Assembly: GCF_000010525.1 (NCBI RefSeq)
Contig: NC_009937.1
Coordinates: 2,299,501-2,363,500 of the forward strand
Origin: Azorhizobium caulinodans ORS 571
GTDB lineage: Bacteria; Pseudomonadota; Alphaproteobacteria; Rhizobiales; Xanthobacteraceae
Length of the DNA: 64,000 nucleotides
Direction: 5' to 3'
Part shown: positions 28,648-37,036 of the stretch, piece after piece
Layout: each line of letters begins with the position of its first letter
Position numbering within the stretch: the stretch's first letter is position 1
Program-made: the position numbers and the translations under genes
Notes under the pieces: model-generated
What the model was told of the DNA's origin: nothing
Databases searched by the model: none
Seen by the model: only the letters and a program-made list of their open reading frames with translations

Positions 28648-29712
28648 GTGAGCCAGGACCGCCAGAGCCTAGAGCAGCAGCAAAGCCAGCCCCAGCAATT
28701 CGCCAGCGACAATTATGCCGGCATCTGTCCGGAGGCGTGGGCGGCCATGGCCGAGGCCAATGAGGGGTCCGCCGTCGCCTATGGCGACGATGACTGGACC
28801 CATCGCGCATCCGATGCCTTCCGGGCCCTGTTCCAGACCAATTGCGAGGTCTTCTTCGCCTTCAATGGCACAGCGGCCAATTCGCTGGCGCTGGCCTCGC
28901 TCTGTCAGTCGTATCACAGTGTCATCTGCGCGGCCTCGGCCCATGTGGAGACGGACGAATGCGGCGCGCCCGAATTCTTCTCCAACGGTTCCAAGCTGCT
29001 GGTGGCGACCACCGACGGAGGCAAGCTGACGCCGGATGCGGTGCTTGCGCTCGCCACGGGCCGCTCGGACATCCATTATCCAAAGCCCCGCGCCGTCACC
29101 ATCACCCAGCCCACCGAGACCGGCCAAGTCTATACGCTGGATGAGATCGCGGCCCTTTCCGCCACCTGCCGCGACCTTGGCCTGCGTCTGCACATGGACG
29201 GCGCGCGGTTTGCCAATGCGTGTGCGGCGCTCGGCTGCTCGCCGGCGGAGATGACCTGGAAGGTGGGGGTCGACGTGCTGTGCTTCGGTGGCACCAAGAA
29301 CGGCATGGCGGTGGGCGAGGCGATCCTGTTCTTCGATCGCGCGCTGGCCCTCGATTTCGACTATCGCTGCAAGCAGGCGGGCCAGCTCGCCTCCAAGATG
29401 CGCTTCCTCTCCGCCCCCTGGGTGGGTGTTCTGGAGAGCGGGGCGTGGCTGCGCAATGCCGCGCACGGCAATGCCTGCGCCCGGCGCCTTGCCGCCGCCA
29501 TCGCGGATGTGTCCGGCATCGAGCCCATGTTCCCGGTGGAGGCCAATGCCGTCTTCCTGCGCGCGCCGGAGGCGGTTCTTCAGGGGCTGCGGGAGAATGG
29601 GTGGCGCTTCTACACCTTCATCGGCGGTGGCGCGCGCTTCATGTTCGCCTGGGACGCTGATCTCGCGCGGGTCGATCAACTGGCGGCCGACATCCGCGCG
29701 ATCGCGGCCTGA
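28648..29712 (+). CDS. low-specificity L-threonine aldolase
   Basis: A 354-aa PLP enzyme of fold type I that cleaves threonine, allo-threonine and other beta-hydroxy amino acids to glycine plus an aldehyde. The PLP lysine is Lys217 in FGGTKNGMAVGEA; LHMDGARFANA carries the Asp that contacts the PLP ring nitrogen; FASDNYAG is the usual N-terminal motif. The start is GTG at 28648 with GAGG upstream; an ATG at 28612 would add 12 residues. Beta-hydroxy amino acids would fit an amino-acid catabolic island. The stereospecificity (L or D) is predicted only from the family. It is convergent with the XRE regulator. Confidence 0.9.
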   Translation: MSQDRQSLEQQQSQPQQFASDNYAGICPEAWAAMAEANEGSAVAYGDDDWTHRASDAFRALFQTNCEVFFAFNGTAANSLALASLCQSYHSVICAASAHVETDECGAPEFFSNGSKLLVATTDGGKLTPDAVLALATGRSDIHYPKPRAVTITQPTETGQVYTLDEIAALSATCRDLGLRLHMDGARFANACAALGCSPAEMTWKVGVDVLCFGGTKNGMAVGEAILFFDRALALDFDYRCKQAGQLASKMRFLSAPWVGVLESGAWLRNAAHGNACARRLAAAIADVSGIEPMFPVEANAVFLRAPEAVLQGLRENGWRFYTFIGGGARFMFAWDADLARVDQLAADIRAIAA

Positions 29713-29735
29713 GAGATTGTGGGCGGGCGGGTGGC

Positions 29736-30389
29736 TCAGGCCTCCCGCAGCGCCATCTGCCGCAACTGCTGATAGAGGTCCGGCGATTCCGCCGTGCAAA
29801 CACAGACGATGCGGGCCGGATCCTCGCCCGCGTTGAGATAAGCGTGGCCCATGGAGCTGTCGATATAGAGGCTGTCGCCGGTCTCCAGGATCTCGGGCGC
29901 ATAATATTCCGTGTGCACCTCCACCCGGCCGGCGGTCACATAGACATATTCCTCGCCCGGATGGCGGATGAGCGGGCCGAATTCCGCCAGCGTGCGGGCG
30001 CGCAGTTCTCCGGTGATGGGCACCATCGCCTTCGACATGAGGTCGGTGCATTTATAGGCATAGGAATAGGTGCGCGTGTCGATGACGTCGCCGTCCTTCG
30101 CGCGGCTGATGCTGCGGCGCGCGGTCACCATCTGGGGCGCGGTCGGGGCCCTGTCTGCCGCCGAGTGAAACAGCTCAGCGATGGCGATGCCGAGCCCGTT
30201 GGTCAGTTGCAACAGCTTGTCATAGGTGAGCGACATCTGGTGGTTCTCGACCTTTGAGAGGGTCGAAAGGGAGAGCCCCGTCCGCTCCGCCACCTGCTTC
30301 AGCGTGAGCTTGCGCGCCTGCCGCGCCGCCTTGAGGCACTCGCCGAGCTGGGTCGAGACCGTGTCCGCCCCGTTCTGTCGCCCGGTCAT
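29736..30389 (-). CDS. XRE-cupin transcriptional regulator
   Basis: A 217-aa regulator: N-terminal XRE-type HTH (about 15-70, LTLKQVAERTGLSLSTLSKV, quoted in part) and a C-terminal cupin domain (about 140-210, RHPGEEYVYVTAGRVEVHTE, quoted in part) for a small ligand, as in PuuR-type regulators of amine and amino-acid catabolism. AAGGAGGA directly precedes the ATG. It diverges from the amidase-MFS-RidA-dadA operon; a perfect dyad over that operon's putative -10 is a strong candidate binding site. It probably represses the operon until an amide- or amine-type inducer binds the cupin. Confidence 0.9.
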   Translation of the reverse strand: MTGRQNGADTVSTQLGECLKAARQARKLTLKQVAERTGLSLSTLSKVENHQMSLTYDKLLQLTNGLGIAIAELFHSAADRAPTAPQMVTARRSISRAKDGDVIDTRTYSYAYKCTDLMSKAMVPITGELRARTLAEFGPLIRHPGEEYVYVTAGRVEVHTEYYAPEILETGDSLYIDSSMGHAYLNAGEDPARIVCVCTAESPDLYQQLRQMALREA

Positions 30390-30525
30390 AGGTCCTCCTT
30401 CATTCCGCGTCCGCGAGTTGTGCCGCAGCTTCCGTCCCTATTTAGGTGGGCGGTCCTCGCACGCGCAATATGCGGTAGGCTGAAGATTTCATCATCATCT
30501 GCACGCAGATTAAGCGGCGCATGAT

Positions 30526-30553
30526 TTGCCGATTTAGAAAAAATTCGTACGAT
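30526..30553 (+). promoter_or_regulatory. candidate promoter of the amidase-MFS-ridA-dadA operon
   Basis: -35 TTGCCG (30526-30531) and -10 TACGAT (30548-30553) with 16-bp spacing in an unusually AT-rich stretch. Transcription would begin near 30560, about 20 nt before the amidase ATG at 30581. This excludes the in-frame ATG at 30521 as a start. Confidence 0.5.
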
Positions 30554-30558
30554 ACGAA
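30544..30558. promoter_or_regulatory. perfect 15-bp operator palindrome TTCGTA-N3-TACGAA
   Basis: TTCGTACGATACGAA is a perfect inverted repeat with 6-bp arms and a CGA centre, flanked by A-runs. It covers the putative -10 of the amidase operon and lies in the gap shared with the divergent XRE-cupin gene, so binding of that regulator would block RNA polymerase. Confidence 0.65.
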
Positions 30559-30580
30559 AAATCACCATCGGACCGCCGCG

Positions 30581-32074
30581 ATGACCGAACTCTGCGACCT
30601 GACCGCCCTCGAACTGCGCGACGCCATCGCGCACAAGCGCCTCTCGCCGGTGGAGGTTCTGGAGGCCTGTCTCGACCGCATCGAAGCGGTCAATCCCGCC
30701 GTCAACGCCATGGTCACGCTGGACGTGGAGGGCGCGCGCAAGGCGGCGGTCGAGGCCGAGGCGGCGGTGATGCGCGGCGATGCGCTGGGTCCGCTCCACG
30801 GCCTCCCTCTGGCGGTTAAGGACACGCAGGACGTGGGCGGGATGCGCACCACTTACGGCAGTCCGCTGTTCGCCGAGCACGTTCCGGCGGCGGATGCGGG
30901 CAGCGTGGCGCGCCTGCGGGCGGCCGGCGCCATCATCGTCGGCAAGACCAACACGCCGGAATGGGCGGCCGGGGCCAATACCCGCAATCCCGTCTATGGC
31001 GCCACCGGCAATCCGTTCGATCCGCTCAAATCCTGCGCCGGCTCGTCCGGCGGCGCGGCGGTGGCGCTCGCCTGCGGCATGACCCCCCTCGCCACCGGCT
31101 CCGACACCGGCGGCAGCCTGCGCAATCCGGCGGGCTTTTGCGGCATTGTCGGCATGCGCCCTTCTTATGGCCTCGTGGCCAGCGAACGGCGCCTGCACGG
31201 CTGGTCGAGCCTGTCCACCGATGGCCCGATGGCCCGCAACGTCTCCGACACGGCGCTGATGCTCTCGGTCATGGCCAGCGACGATAGCCGCGATCCGCTG
31301 GCCTATACGCTGCCGGGAGAACCCGTGCGAGCGCGACCGGGCCGCTGGACCGTCCCGGAGATCAATCTGAAGGAACTGCGGCTCGCCTTCACGGAGGATT
31401 TCGGCTTCGCGCCGACGGAGCAGCAGATCCGCCGCGTCTTCCGTTCGCGGGTCGCAGCTTTGGCGCCGCATTTTGCCACCGCTGAAGAGGCAGGGCCCGA
31501 CTGTACGGGCGCGGACGACGCCTTCGCGGTGCTGCGGGCCTCCATGTTCCTCTCCATGTTCGAGAAGATCCATGCCGAGAAGCCCCACATGCTGGGGCCG
31601 AACGTGACGGCGAACGTGAAGGAGGGGCTCTCCTACAGCCTCTCCGATTATGCCCGCGCCGCCGCCACCCAGACGCGGATCTATCGCTCCTATCAGAGCT
31701 TCTTCGCCACCCACGACGTGCTCATTTCCCCGACCATCACGCTGAGCCCGCGCCCGTGGTCGGAACCTCATCCGGCCGAGATCGACGGCGTGCCGACCCG
31801 CTCCTATTTCCACTGGCTGGCGCTGGCCTATGCGGTGACGCTCGCCGGCCATCCGGCCATCAGCCTGCCGCTGGGCGTGGACGAGGCGGGCATGCCGTTC
31901 GGCCTCCAGATCGTCGGGCCCCGCGGGGGCGATGCACTGGTGCTCGGCGTCGCGAAGGCGCTTGAGACGGTCTGCGCGAGCGACGCCGCGCTTTGCCGCC
32001 CGGTGCCGGACCTCGCCGGCCTTAAGGCGGCCCGTCCGCTGCGCGAGACCCCAGGCTTCATGACCTGGGAATGA
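30581..32074 (+). CDS. amidase (amidase-signature family)
   Basis: A 497-aa amidase-signature hydrolase releasing ammonia or amine from a carboxamide. The Ser-cisSer-Lys triad is visible: Lys80 (AVKDTQDV), the Ser pair of GSSGGAA (155-156) and nucleophile Ser179 in GSDTGGSLRNPA. The overall pattern is that of small-molecule amidases rather than GatA, and no gatB or gatC is nearby. The start at 30581 is set by the upstream promoter/operator; the ribosome site is weak. It heads an operon with an MFS carrier, RidA and a D-amino-acid dehydrogenase, suggesting cleavage of an amino acid amide or N-acyl compound imported by the MFS protein (inference). Confidence 0.88.
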   Translation: MTELCDLTALELRDAIAHKRLSPVEVLEACLDRIEAVNPAVNAMVTLDVEGARKAAVEAEAAVMRGDALGPLHGLPLAVKDTQDVGGMRTTYGSPLFAEHVPAADAGSVARLRAAGAIIVGKTNTPEWAAGANTRNPVYGATGNPFDPLKSCAGSSGGAAVALACGMTPLATGSDTGGSLRNPAGFCGIVGMRPSYGLVASERRLHGWSSLSTDGPMARNVSDTALMLSVMASDDSRDPLAYTLPGEPVRARPGRWTVPEINLKELRLAFTEDFGFAPTEQQIRRVFRSRVAALAPHFATAEEAGPDCTGADDAFAVLRASMFLSMFEKIHAEKPHMLGPNVTANVKEGLSYSLSDYARAAATQTRIYRSYQSFFATHDVLISPTITLSPRPWSEPHPAEIDGVPTRSYFHWLALAYAVTLAGHPAISLPLGVDEAGMPFGLQIVGPRGGDALVLGVAKALETVCASDAALCRPVPDLAGLKAARPLRETPGFMTWE

Positions 32075-32154
32075 TCCGGGCGCGGACCTGACTCCCATCA
32101 AGCAGACGCCGCAAAGGCGCGCTCAAGAGCCATAACAAACCTTCCGAGGCTTCC

Positions 32155-33375
32155 ATGTTGAAAAAGATTGCCGGCAATAAGGCCGCCATCGTCGGCTTCG
32201 CGCTTCTCTATCTGGCATTCTGCATCTCCTATATCGACCGGGCGGCCATGTCGCTGGCGCTGACCCATGTGGGCAAGGAGTTCAGTCTCAAGCCCGACGA
32301 ACTCGGCGCCGTGCTGAGCATCTTCTTCCTGGGCTATGCCATCATGCAGATTCCCGGCGGCTGGCTGGCCGACCGGTTCGGGTCGAAATACGTGGTGATC
32401 GTCACGATCGCGGCGTGGTCCGTCTTCACCATCCTCACCAGCCAGGCCTGGTCGCTGGTGTCGCTGCTGGCGATCCGCTTCATCTTCGGTCTTGCGGAAG
32501 GTGGCTTCCCGGCGGCCAGCATCAAGGGCGTGTCGGAACTGGTGGCGAAGCCCAACCGGCCGAAGTTTACCGCCCTGCTCACCTCCTCCAATTATCTCGG
32601 CAGCATGGTGGCGCCGCTCATCATGGCGCCGCTCATCATCTCCTTCGGCTGGCGCCACGCCTTCGAGATCGTCGGCATCGCCGGCGTGGTCTTCGCGGTG
32701 GCCTATTTCCTGGCCGTGCCCTACCGCCGCCCGGCGCCGCGCGCGGCGTCCGTGAACGGAAAGGCCCGCACTCCGGTGCGCGACCTCATGAAGAACCCGC
32801 TCATGTGGCAACTGCTCGTGGTGTGGTTCGGGCTCTCGTGCGTGAACAAGGGCCTCGATTCCTGGATGCCGACCTACCTGCTCCAGCAGCGCGGCCTTGA
32901 CCTCAAGGCGGTGGGCCTTCTCACCCCCGTGCCGTTCCTCATGGCCACCATCTCCACCGCCATGGGCGGCTGGGTGATGACGCGCTTCTTCGCCCAGCGG
33001 GAGAAGTATCTGCTCATGGCCAGCGCGACCCTGACCGGCATCTTTCTCTATGCCATGTACAAGGCGGAGACGGTGGCTGGCGTCATCTTCTTCCAGTCGC
33101 TCGTCTATTTCTTCAAATCCTTCGTGCTGGCGACGGTCATCGCCCTGCCCACGAAAGTGCTGGCGGACGACCAGATCGGCACCGGCATCGGCATCGTCAA
33201 TGTGGGCGGGCAGGGCGCCGGTTCGGTCGCGCCCTATGTGATGGGCGTGCTGGTGGCGAGCTTTGGTGTCTATGACGCCGCCTTCAACTTCCTGCTGGTG
33301 ATGACCGCCATGTCGGTCGTGGTCGCGGCCACCATCCGCACGCCCGCGCCGGAAGCGGCCGCGCAGGCGGCCTGA
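32155..33375 (+). CDS. MFS transporter, anion:cation symporter (ACS)-like
   Basis: A 406-aa twelve-helix MFS protein. The N-terminal CISYIDRAAMSLAL and the loop motif GGWLADRFGSKYV are typical of the ACS/GudP-ExuT group that takes up organic anions such as hexuronates, galactonate and phthalate. It lies 80 bp after the amidase gene in the same operon and presumably imports that enzyme's substrate. No strong ribosome site precedes the ATG at 32155, which is fixed by conservation of the first helix. Confidence 0.86.
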   Translation: MLKKIAGNKAAIVGFALLYLAFCISYIDRAAMSLALTHVGKEFSLKPDELGAVLSIFFLGYAIMQIPGGWLADRFGSKYVVIVTIAAWSVFTILTSQAWSLVSLLAIRFIFGLAEGGFPAASIKGVSELVAKPNRPKFTALLTSSNYLGSMVAPLIMAPLIISFGWRHAFEIVGIAGVVFAVAYFLAVPYRRPAPRAASVNGKARTPVRDLMKNPLMWQLLVVWFGLSCVNKGLDSWMPTYLLQQRGLDLKAVGLLTPVPFLMATISTAMGGWVMTRFFAQREKYLLMASATLTGIFLYAMYKAETVAGVIFFQSLVYFFKSFVLATVIALPTKVLADDQIGTGIGIVNVGGQGAGSVAPYVMGVLVASFGVYDAAFNFLLVMTAMSVVVAATIRTPAPEAAAQAA

Positions 33376-33404
33376 GCCCTTCTCTTCCTTGTCAGAGGTG
33401 ATCC

Positions 33405-33752
33405 ATGTCCAAGCCCGCTCTGCCGTTCTCCCCCTGCCGCGAAGTCGGCGACATGCTCTATCTGTCGGGCGAGGTGCCGTTCGCCGATGACGGGACGATC
33501 CCAGAGGGAATCGCGGCGCAGACCGATCTGGTTCTGGCACGCATTTCCCGTACGCTGGCCACCAAGGGCCTGACGCTGGCGGATGTCGTCTCGGCCACCG
33601 TCTATCTCACCGACAAGTCCGACTTCGGTGCCTTCAACGTTGCTTATGCCAAGCACTTCTCCGATCCTCTGCCGGTGCGCACTACGGTCATTGCGGATCT
33701 GGTCGTTCCGGCGAAGCTGGAAATCACCGTCATCGCCAAGCTCCCGGCCTGA
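33405..33752 (+). CDS. RidA-family imine/enamine deaminase
   Basis: A 115-aa RidA (YjgF/YER057c/UK114) protein hydrolysing reactive 2-imino or enamino acids to keto acids and ammonia. The substrate-carboxylate Arg is Arg92 in LPVRTTVIADL and the catalytic-region Glu is Glu106 in AKLEITVIAKL. It is slightly shorter than E. coli RidA (128 aa), lacking part of the N-terminal strand. AGAGGTGA precedes the ATG. The gene directly upstream of a DadA-type dehydrogenase, whose product is an imino acid, makes a dedicated role very plausible. Confidence 0.9.
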   Translation: MSKPALPFSPCREVGDMLYLSGEVPFADDGTIPEGIAAQTDLVLARISRTLATKGLTLADVVSATVYLTDKSDFGAFNVAYAKHFSDPLPVRTTVIADLVVPAKLEITVIAKLPA

Positions 33753-33761
33753 GGACTGGAT

Positions 33762-35018
33762 ATGAAGACCGTCATCGTTCTGGGCGGCGGCATGGTGGGC
33801 GTGTCCACCGCCCTGCATCTGCGCCGCCGCAACTGGGATGTGGTTCTGGTGGACCGCCGCGCGCCGGGGCTCGAGACGAGCTACGGCAATGCGGGCATCA
33901 TCCAGAGCGAGGCGGTCGAGCCCTTCGCCATGCCGCGCGATCTGCGGTCGCTGTTCGACATCGCGACGGGCCGGACCAACGACGTGCATTTCCATTGGGG
34001 CTCGCTGCCCCAGCACGTCGGTCCCCTCCTGCGGTACTGGTGGAATTCGGAAGGCGGACGCCACCGGCGCATTGCAGCCGGCTGGGCCGCCCTCATCGCG
34101 CAGGCGACCGCCTCCCATCAGGGCTTCATCGGAGAAATCGGCGCCGAGGCCGACGCGCTGGTCCGCCGGCAGGGCTATCGCACCTTCTACCGCAACCCGG
34201 CCGCCTTCGCCGACGCGGTCGCAACGGCCGAGCGCCTGCGCGCGGAATACGGGGTGACGTTCGCGGCCATGACGCCAGCGCAACTGGCGTCTGCCGAACC
34301 GGCGCTCCGGCAGACGGGCGCCGGCGCGATCCATTGGCTGGCGCCGTGGAGCGTGCGCGATCCCGGTGCCCTCGTCAGCGCGTATGCCAAGCTGTTCAGC
34401 CCGAATGGCGGCGCCTGCCGCGTGGGTTCGGCGGAGACGCTTGCCCGCACCGCGCAGGGCTGGCGGGTCGATACGGCCGACGGTCCGCTGGAGGCGGAGC
34501 ATGTGGTGCTAGCGCTGGGGCCCTGGTCGCCCGCGCTGCTCGCACGCTACGGCCTCACGTTCCCCATGGTCCGCAAGCGCGGCTACCACCGGCACTATGA
34601 GGGCGCGGCCCTCGACCTGCCGCTGATGGATACGGACAACGGCTATGTCATGGCCCCCATGGCCAAGGGCCTGCGCATCACCACGGGCGCAGAGCTGACG
34701 GCGCCGGACGCGCCGCTGACGCCCGTGCAGCTCGGCCGCGCCGAGACGGCGGCGCGCGGGCTCATGGACTTCGGACAGGGCATGGAGGACGAGCCTTGGA
34801 CGGGCGTGCGCCCCTGCATGCCGGACATGCTGCCGGTGATCGGGGCCGCTCCCGGCCAGAAGGGGCTGTGGCTGAATTTCGGGCACGGCCACCAGGGCTT
34901 CACTCTCGGGCCCGTGAGCGGCCAGTTGCTGGCGCAGATGATGTCCGGCGAGGCCACCTGCGCCGATCCGGCACCGTTCAGCCCGAGCCGCTGGACCGGC
35001 GCCCGCGCGGCGGCCTGA
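33762..35018 (+). CDS. FAD-dependent D-amino-acid dehydrogenase (DadA-like)
   Basis: A 418-aa DAO-fold flavoprotein. It opens with VIVLGGGMVGVSTALHLRRR (dinucleotide-binding GxGxxG) and LETSYGNAGII, the DadA-type ETSxxNAG segment; the C-terminus has MPDMLPVIGAAPG and FGHGHQGFTLGPVSG. It should oxidise D-amino acids to imino acids and pass electrons to quinones at the inner membrane. GAGG lies 7 nt before the ATG, 9 bp after ridA. Last gene of the amidase operon. Its substrate could be the D-amino acid released by the amidase or by the nearby D-carbamoylase. Confidence 0.86.
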   Translation: MKTVIVLGGGMVGVSTALHLRRRNWDVVLVDRRAPGLETSYGNAGIIQSEAVEPFAMPRDLRSLFDIATGRTNDVHFHWGSLPQHVGPLLRYWWNSEGGRHRRIAAGWAALIAQATASHQGFIGEIGAEADALVRRQGYRTFYRNPAAFADAVATAERLRAEYGVTFAAMTPAQLASAEPALRQTGAGAIHWLAPWSVRDPGALVSAYAKLFSPNGGACRVGSAETLARTAQGWRVDTADGPLEAEHVVLALGPWSPALLARYGLTFPMVRKRGYHRHYEGAALDLPLMDTDNGYVMAPMAKGLRITTGAELTAPDAPLTPVQLGRAETAARGLMDFGQGMEDEPWTGVRPCMPDMLPVIGAAPGQKGLWLNFGHGHQGFTLGPVSGQLLAQMMSGEATCADPAPFSPSRWTGARAAA

Positions 35019-35034
35019 TGCCGGCGGGCTGCCC

Positions 35035-36360
35035 TCAGAACTCGGCCACCTTGCCCCAGGCCCCCTTGCTGAAGCGGGCCGGGCTATAGGGTCTGGGGTC
35101 GACGATGGGAGCGGTCCCGGTGACGAGATCGGCGATCAGGTGCCCGGCGCCGGTGCCGATGCCAAATCCGTGCCCGCTGAAGCCCGCGGCGAGGATGAAG
35201 CCGGGCAGGCTGTCCACCTCACCAATGGCCGGGACGCCGTCCGGCGTGCTGTCGATATAGCTCGCCCATTGGGCGGTCACCGGCCGGTTGCGCAGGGCCG
35301 GCAGCAGGTGAACGGCGCGGGCGTGGGTTTCGCTGAGCTGGCGCGCGTTCGGCACCGGATCGAGGATGCGGCAGGCTTCCATGGGCGTCGGCGCATCGAG
35401 ACGCCAGCGGGCCAGCGTCTCGTGGCCCGAGCGCCAGCCTTCGAGCCCGCCCGGCGCGAGGCTGCGCCAGCGCTTGGCGAACATCGGCAGGAATTCCCGC
35501 CAGTAGCGGAACTGCTGCGGCGTCGGGTCCAGCCGGGCGCCGCCACTGATGGCGAGCGTATACCTGCCGTCGCTCCGCCGGGTCACCGAGACGGCCTTGG
35601 TGTGAAGTGCGGCCGGCAGCTCTTCGGGGCCGGGGCCGACGGAGAGGATCGAGGCCCGGATCGAAGCCTGCGGAAAGCGGATGCCATACTGCCGGCAGAA
35701 GGATGAGGCCCACGCTCCGCCCGCCAGCACGACCGTCCTGGTGCGGATGGTGCCCTTCTCCGTCACCACGGCGCTGACGCGGCCGCCCTGCGTCTCCAGC
35801 CCGCGCGCCGCGCACATCTGATGAACGCTGCCGCCCGCCGCCAGGATGCCGCGGGCGGCGATGGGCACGGCCCGTCCGGGATCGGCCGTGCCGTCGGTCG
35901 GCGAAAAGACGCCGCCCTTCCATGACCGGCCGCTCGCCGCGCCCCGTGCCGTCGCTTCGCGGGCATCCAGCATGTGGGTGGTCACGCCGACGCTGCGGGC
36001 GAATTCGCCCCATTTCGCCCAGCCAGCGATCTCCGCCTCATCGTCGGAGAGATAGAGCAGGCCGCAGCGGCGGAAGCCGGCATCCTCGCCGGTCTCGGCC
36101 GCAAGGCGCTCCCACAGATCAAGGCTTTTGGTGGCCAGTGGCAGTTCACGGGCGTCGCGGTTCTGCTGGCGGCACCAGCCCCAGTTCCGGCTGGACTGTT
36201 CGGCGGCGATCCGGCCTTTCTCCACCAGCGCCACCTTCACCCCGCGCCGGGCGAGATAATAGGCGCTGAACACGCCCACCACTCCGCCCCCGATGACGAC
36301 CACATCGGCCTCTGTCGGCAGTTCGGGGCTGGTTTCGATCGAGAGAAGCTGAATGGGCAT
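35035..36360 (-). CDS. FAD-dependent oxidoreductase of the DAO family
   Basis: A 441-aa DAO-fold flavoprotein distinct from the DadA-like neighbour. It has DVVVIGGGVVGVFSAYYLAR and the motif EQSSRNWGWCRQQNRD, seen in a group of amine or amino-acid oxidases and dehydrogenases, and ends with GFSGHGFGIGTGAGHLIADL. The start at 36360 (MPIQLLSIET) is chosen over 36438, whose extension looks like out-of-frame sequence; the ribosome site is weak. Encoded downstream of the Lrp gene on the same strand (138-bp gap) and convergent with dadA. It likely oxidises the C-N bond of an amine or amino acid; the substrate is unknown. Confidence 0.82.
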   Translation of the reverse strand: MPIQLLSIETSPELPTEADVVVIGGGVVGVFSAYYLARRGVKVALVEKGRIAAEQSSRNWGWCRQQNRDARELPLATKSLDLWERLAAETGEDAGFRRCGLLYLSDDEAEIAGWAKWGEFARSVGVTTHMLDAREATARGAASGRSWKGGVFSPTDGTADPGRAVPIAARGILAAGGSVHQMCAARGLETQGGRVSAVVTEKGTIRTRTVVLAGGAWASSFCRQYGIRFPQASIRASILSVGPGPEELPAALHTKAVSVTRRSDGRYTLAISGGARLDPTPQQFRYWREFLPMFAKRWRSLAPGGLEGWRSGHETLARWRLDAPTPMEACRILDPVPNARQLSETHARAVHLLPALRNRPVTAQWASYIDSTPDGVPAIGEVDSLPGFILAAGFSGHGFGIGTGAGHLIADLVTGTAPIVDPRPYSPARFSKGAWGKVAEF

Positions 36361-36498
36361 GCGGCGGACCGTTCCGTGAATCGTCCTGCCGATGTTAGCG
36401 GGCGGCACCAGCGGGCCGGCACCGCAAACGGCCCGCACGCAGCATTTCCTTCTGCGGGGCCGGACGCGTGCCGCATGTTCGCCCGACCGCGCCGTCTG

Positions 36499-36981
36499 TC
36501 AGTCGGTCGGGCGGAACAGGCTTGTGAGGGGCATGTGGGTCTTCACGATCGGCGACTTCAGCACCACGAAGCTGAAGTATTTGTCGATCCCGATATCCTG
36601 ATCGATCAGGCGTTCCATGGTTTCCTGATAATCGGCGATGCCGCGCGTCACGAATTTCACGAGGTAGTCATAGCCGCCGGAGATCAGGTGGCACTCCATC
36701 ACGCTGTCGAGCTTGTCCACGGCCGCCACGAAGCGGGCGAAGTCGATCTGCCTGTGGTTCTTCAAGGTGACTTCCGTGAAGACGGTGAGCGTCTGCCCGA
36801 GCTTGCCCACATTGATGCGGGCCGAATAGCCGGTGATGTAGCCCTCGGACTGGAGCTTCTTCATCCGCATCAGGCAGGGACTGGGAGACAGGTTGACCAG
36901 CCCGGCCAGCTCCACATTGGTGATGCGGCCGTTCTTCTGCAGCTCGGAGAGGATCTTGACGTCGATCTGGTCGAGTTTCAT
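36499..36981 (-). CDS. Lrp/AsnC-family transcriptional regulator
   Basis: A 160-aa regulator with an N-terminal HTH (about 5-60, LDQIDVKILSELQKNGRITN, NVELAGLVNLSPSPCLMRMK, quoted separately) and a C-terminal RAM/ASNC ligand domain (about 68-145) containing ISGGYDYLVKF. Members sense amino acids and form octamers. The start at 36981 (MKLDQIDVKIL) fits the family length; the 73-residue upstream open frame is unrelated. It lies 55 bp after the fused ABC ATPase gene, in a probable transporter operon, and may control that operon and the flanking oxidoreductase. Confidence 0.9.
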   Translation of the reverse strand: MKLDQIDVKILSELQKNGRITNVELAGLVNLSPSPCLMRMKKLQSEGYITGYSARINVGKLGQTLTVFTEVTLKNHRQIDFARFVAAVDKLDSVMECHLISGGYDYLVKFVTRGIADYQETMERLIDQDIGIDKYFSFVVLKSPIVKTHMPLTSLFRPTD

Positions 36982-37036
36982 GTGCTGACCATGCCCGCCG
37001 CACTGGCCCAAGGCAACGCCCGCGCTCCCGCCGGCC

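Noticed and set aside
30386-32101. 571-codon open frame opposite the amidase
   Set aside because: Antisense shadow of an intact amidase; it also crosses the regulator/operator region.
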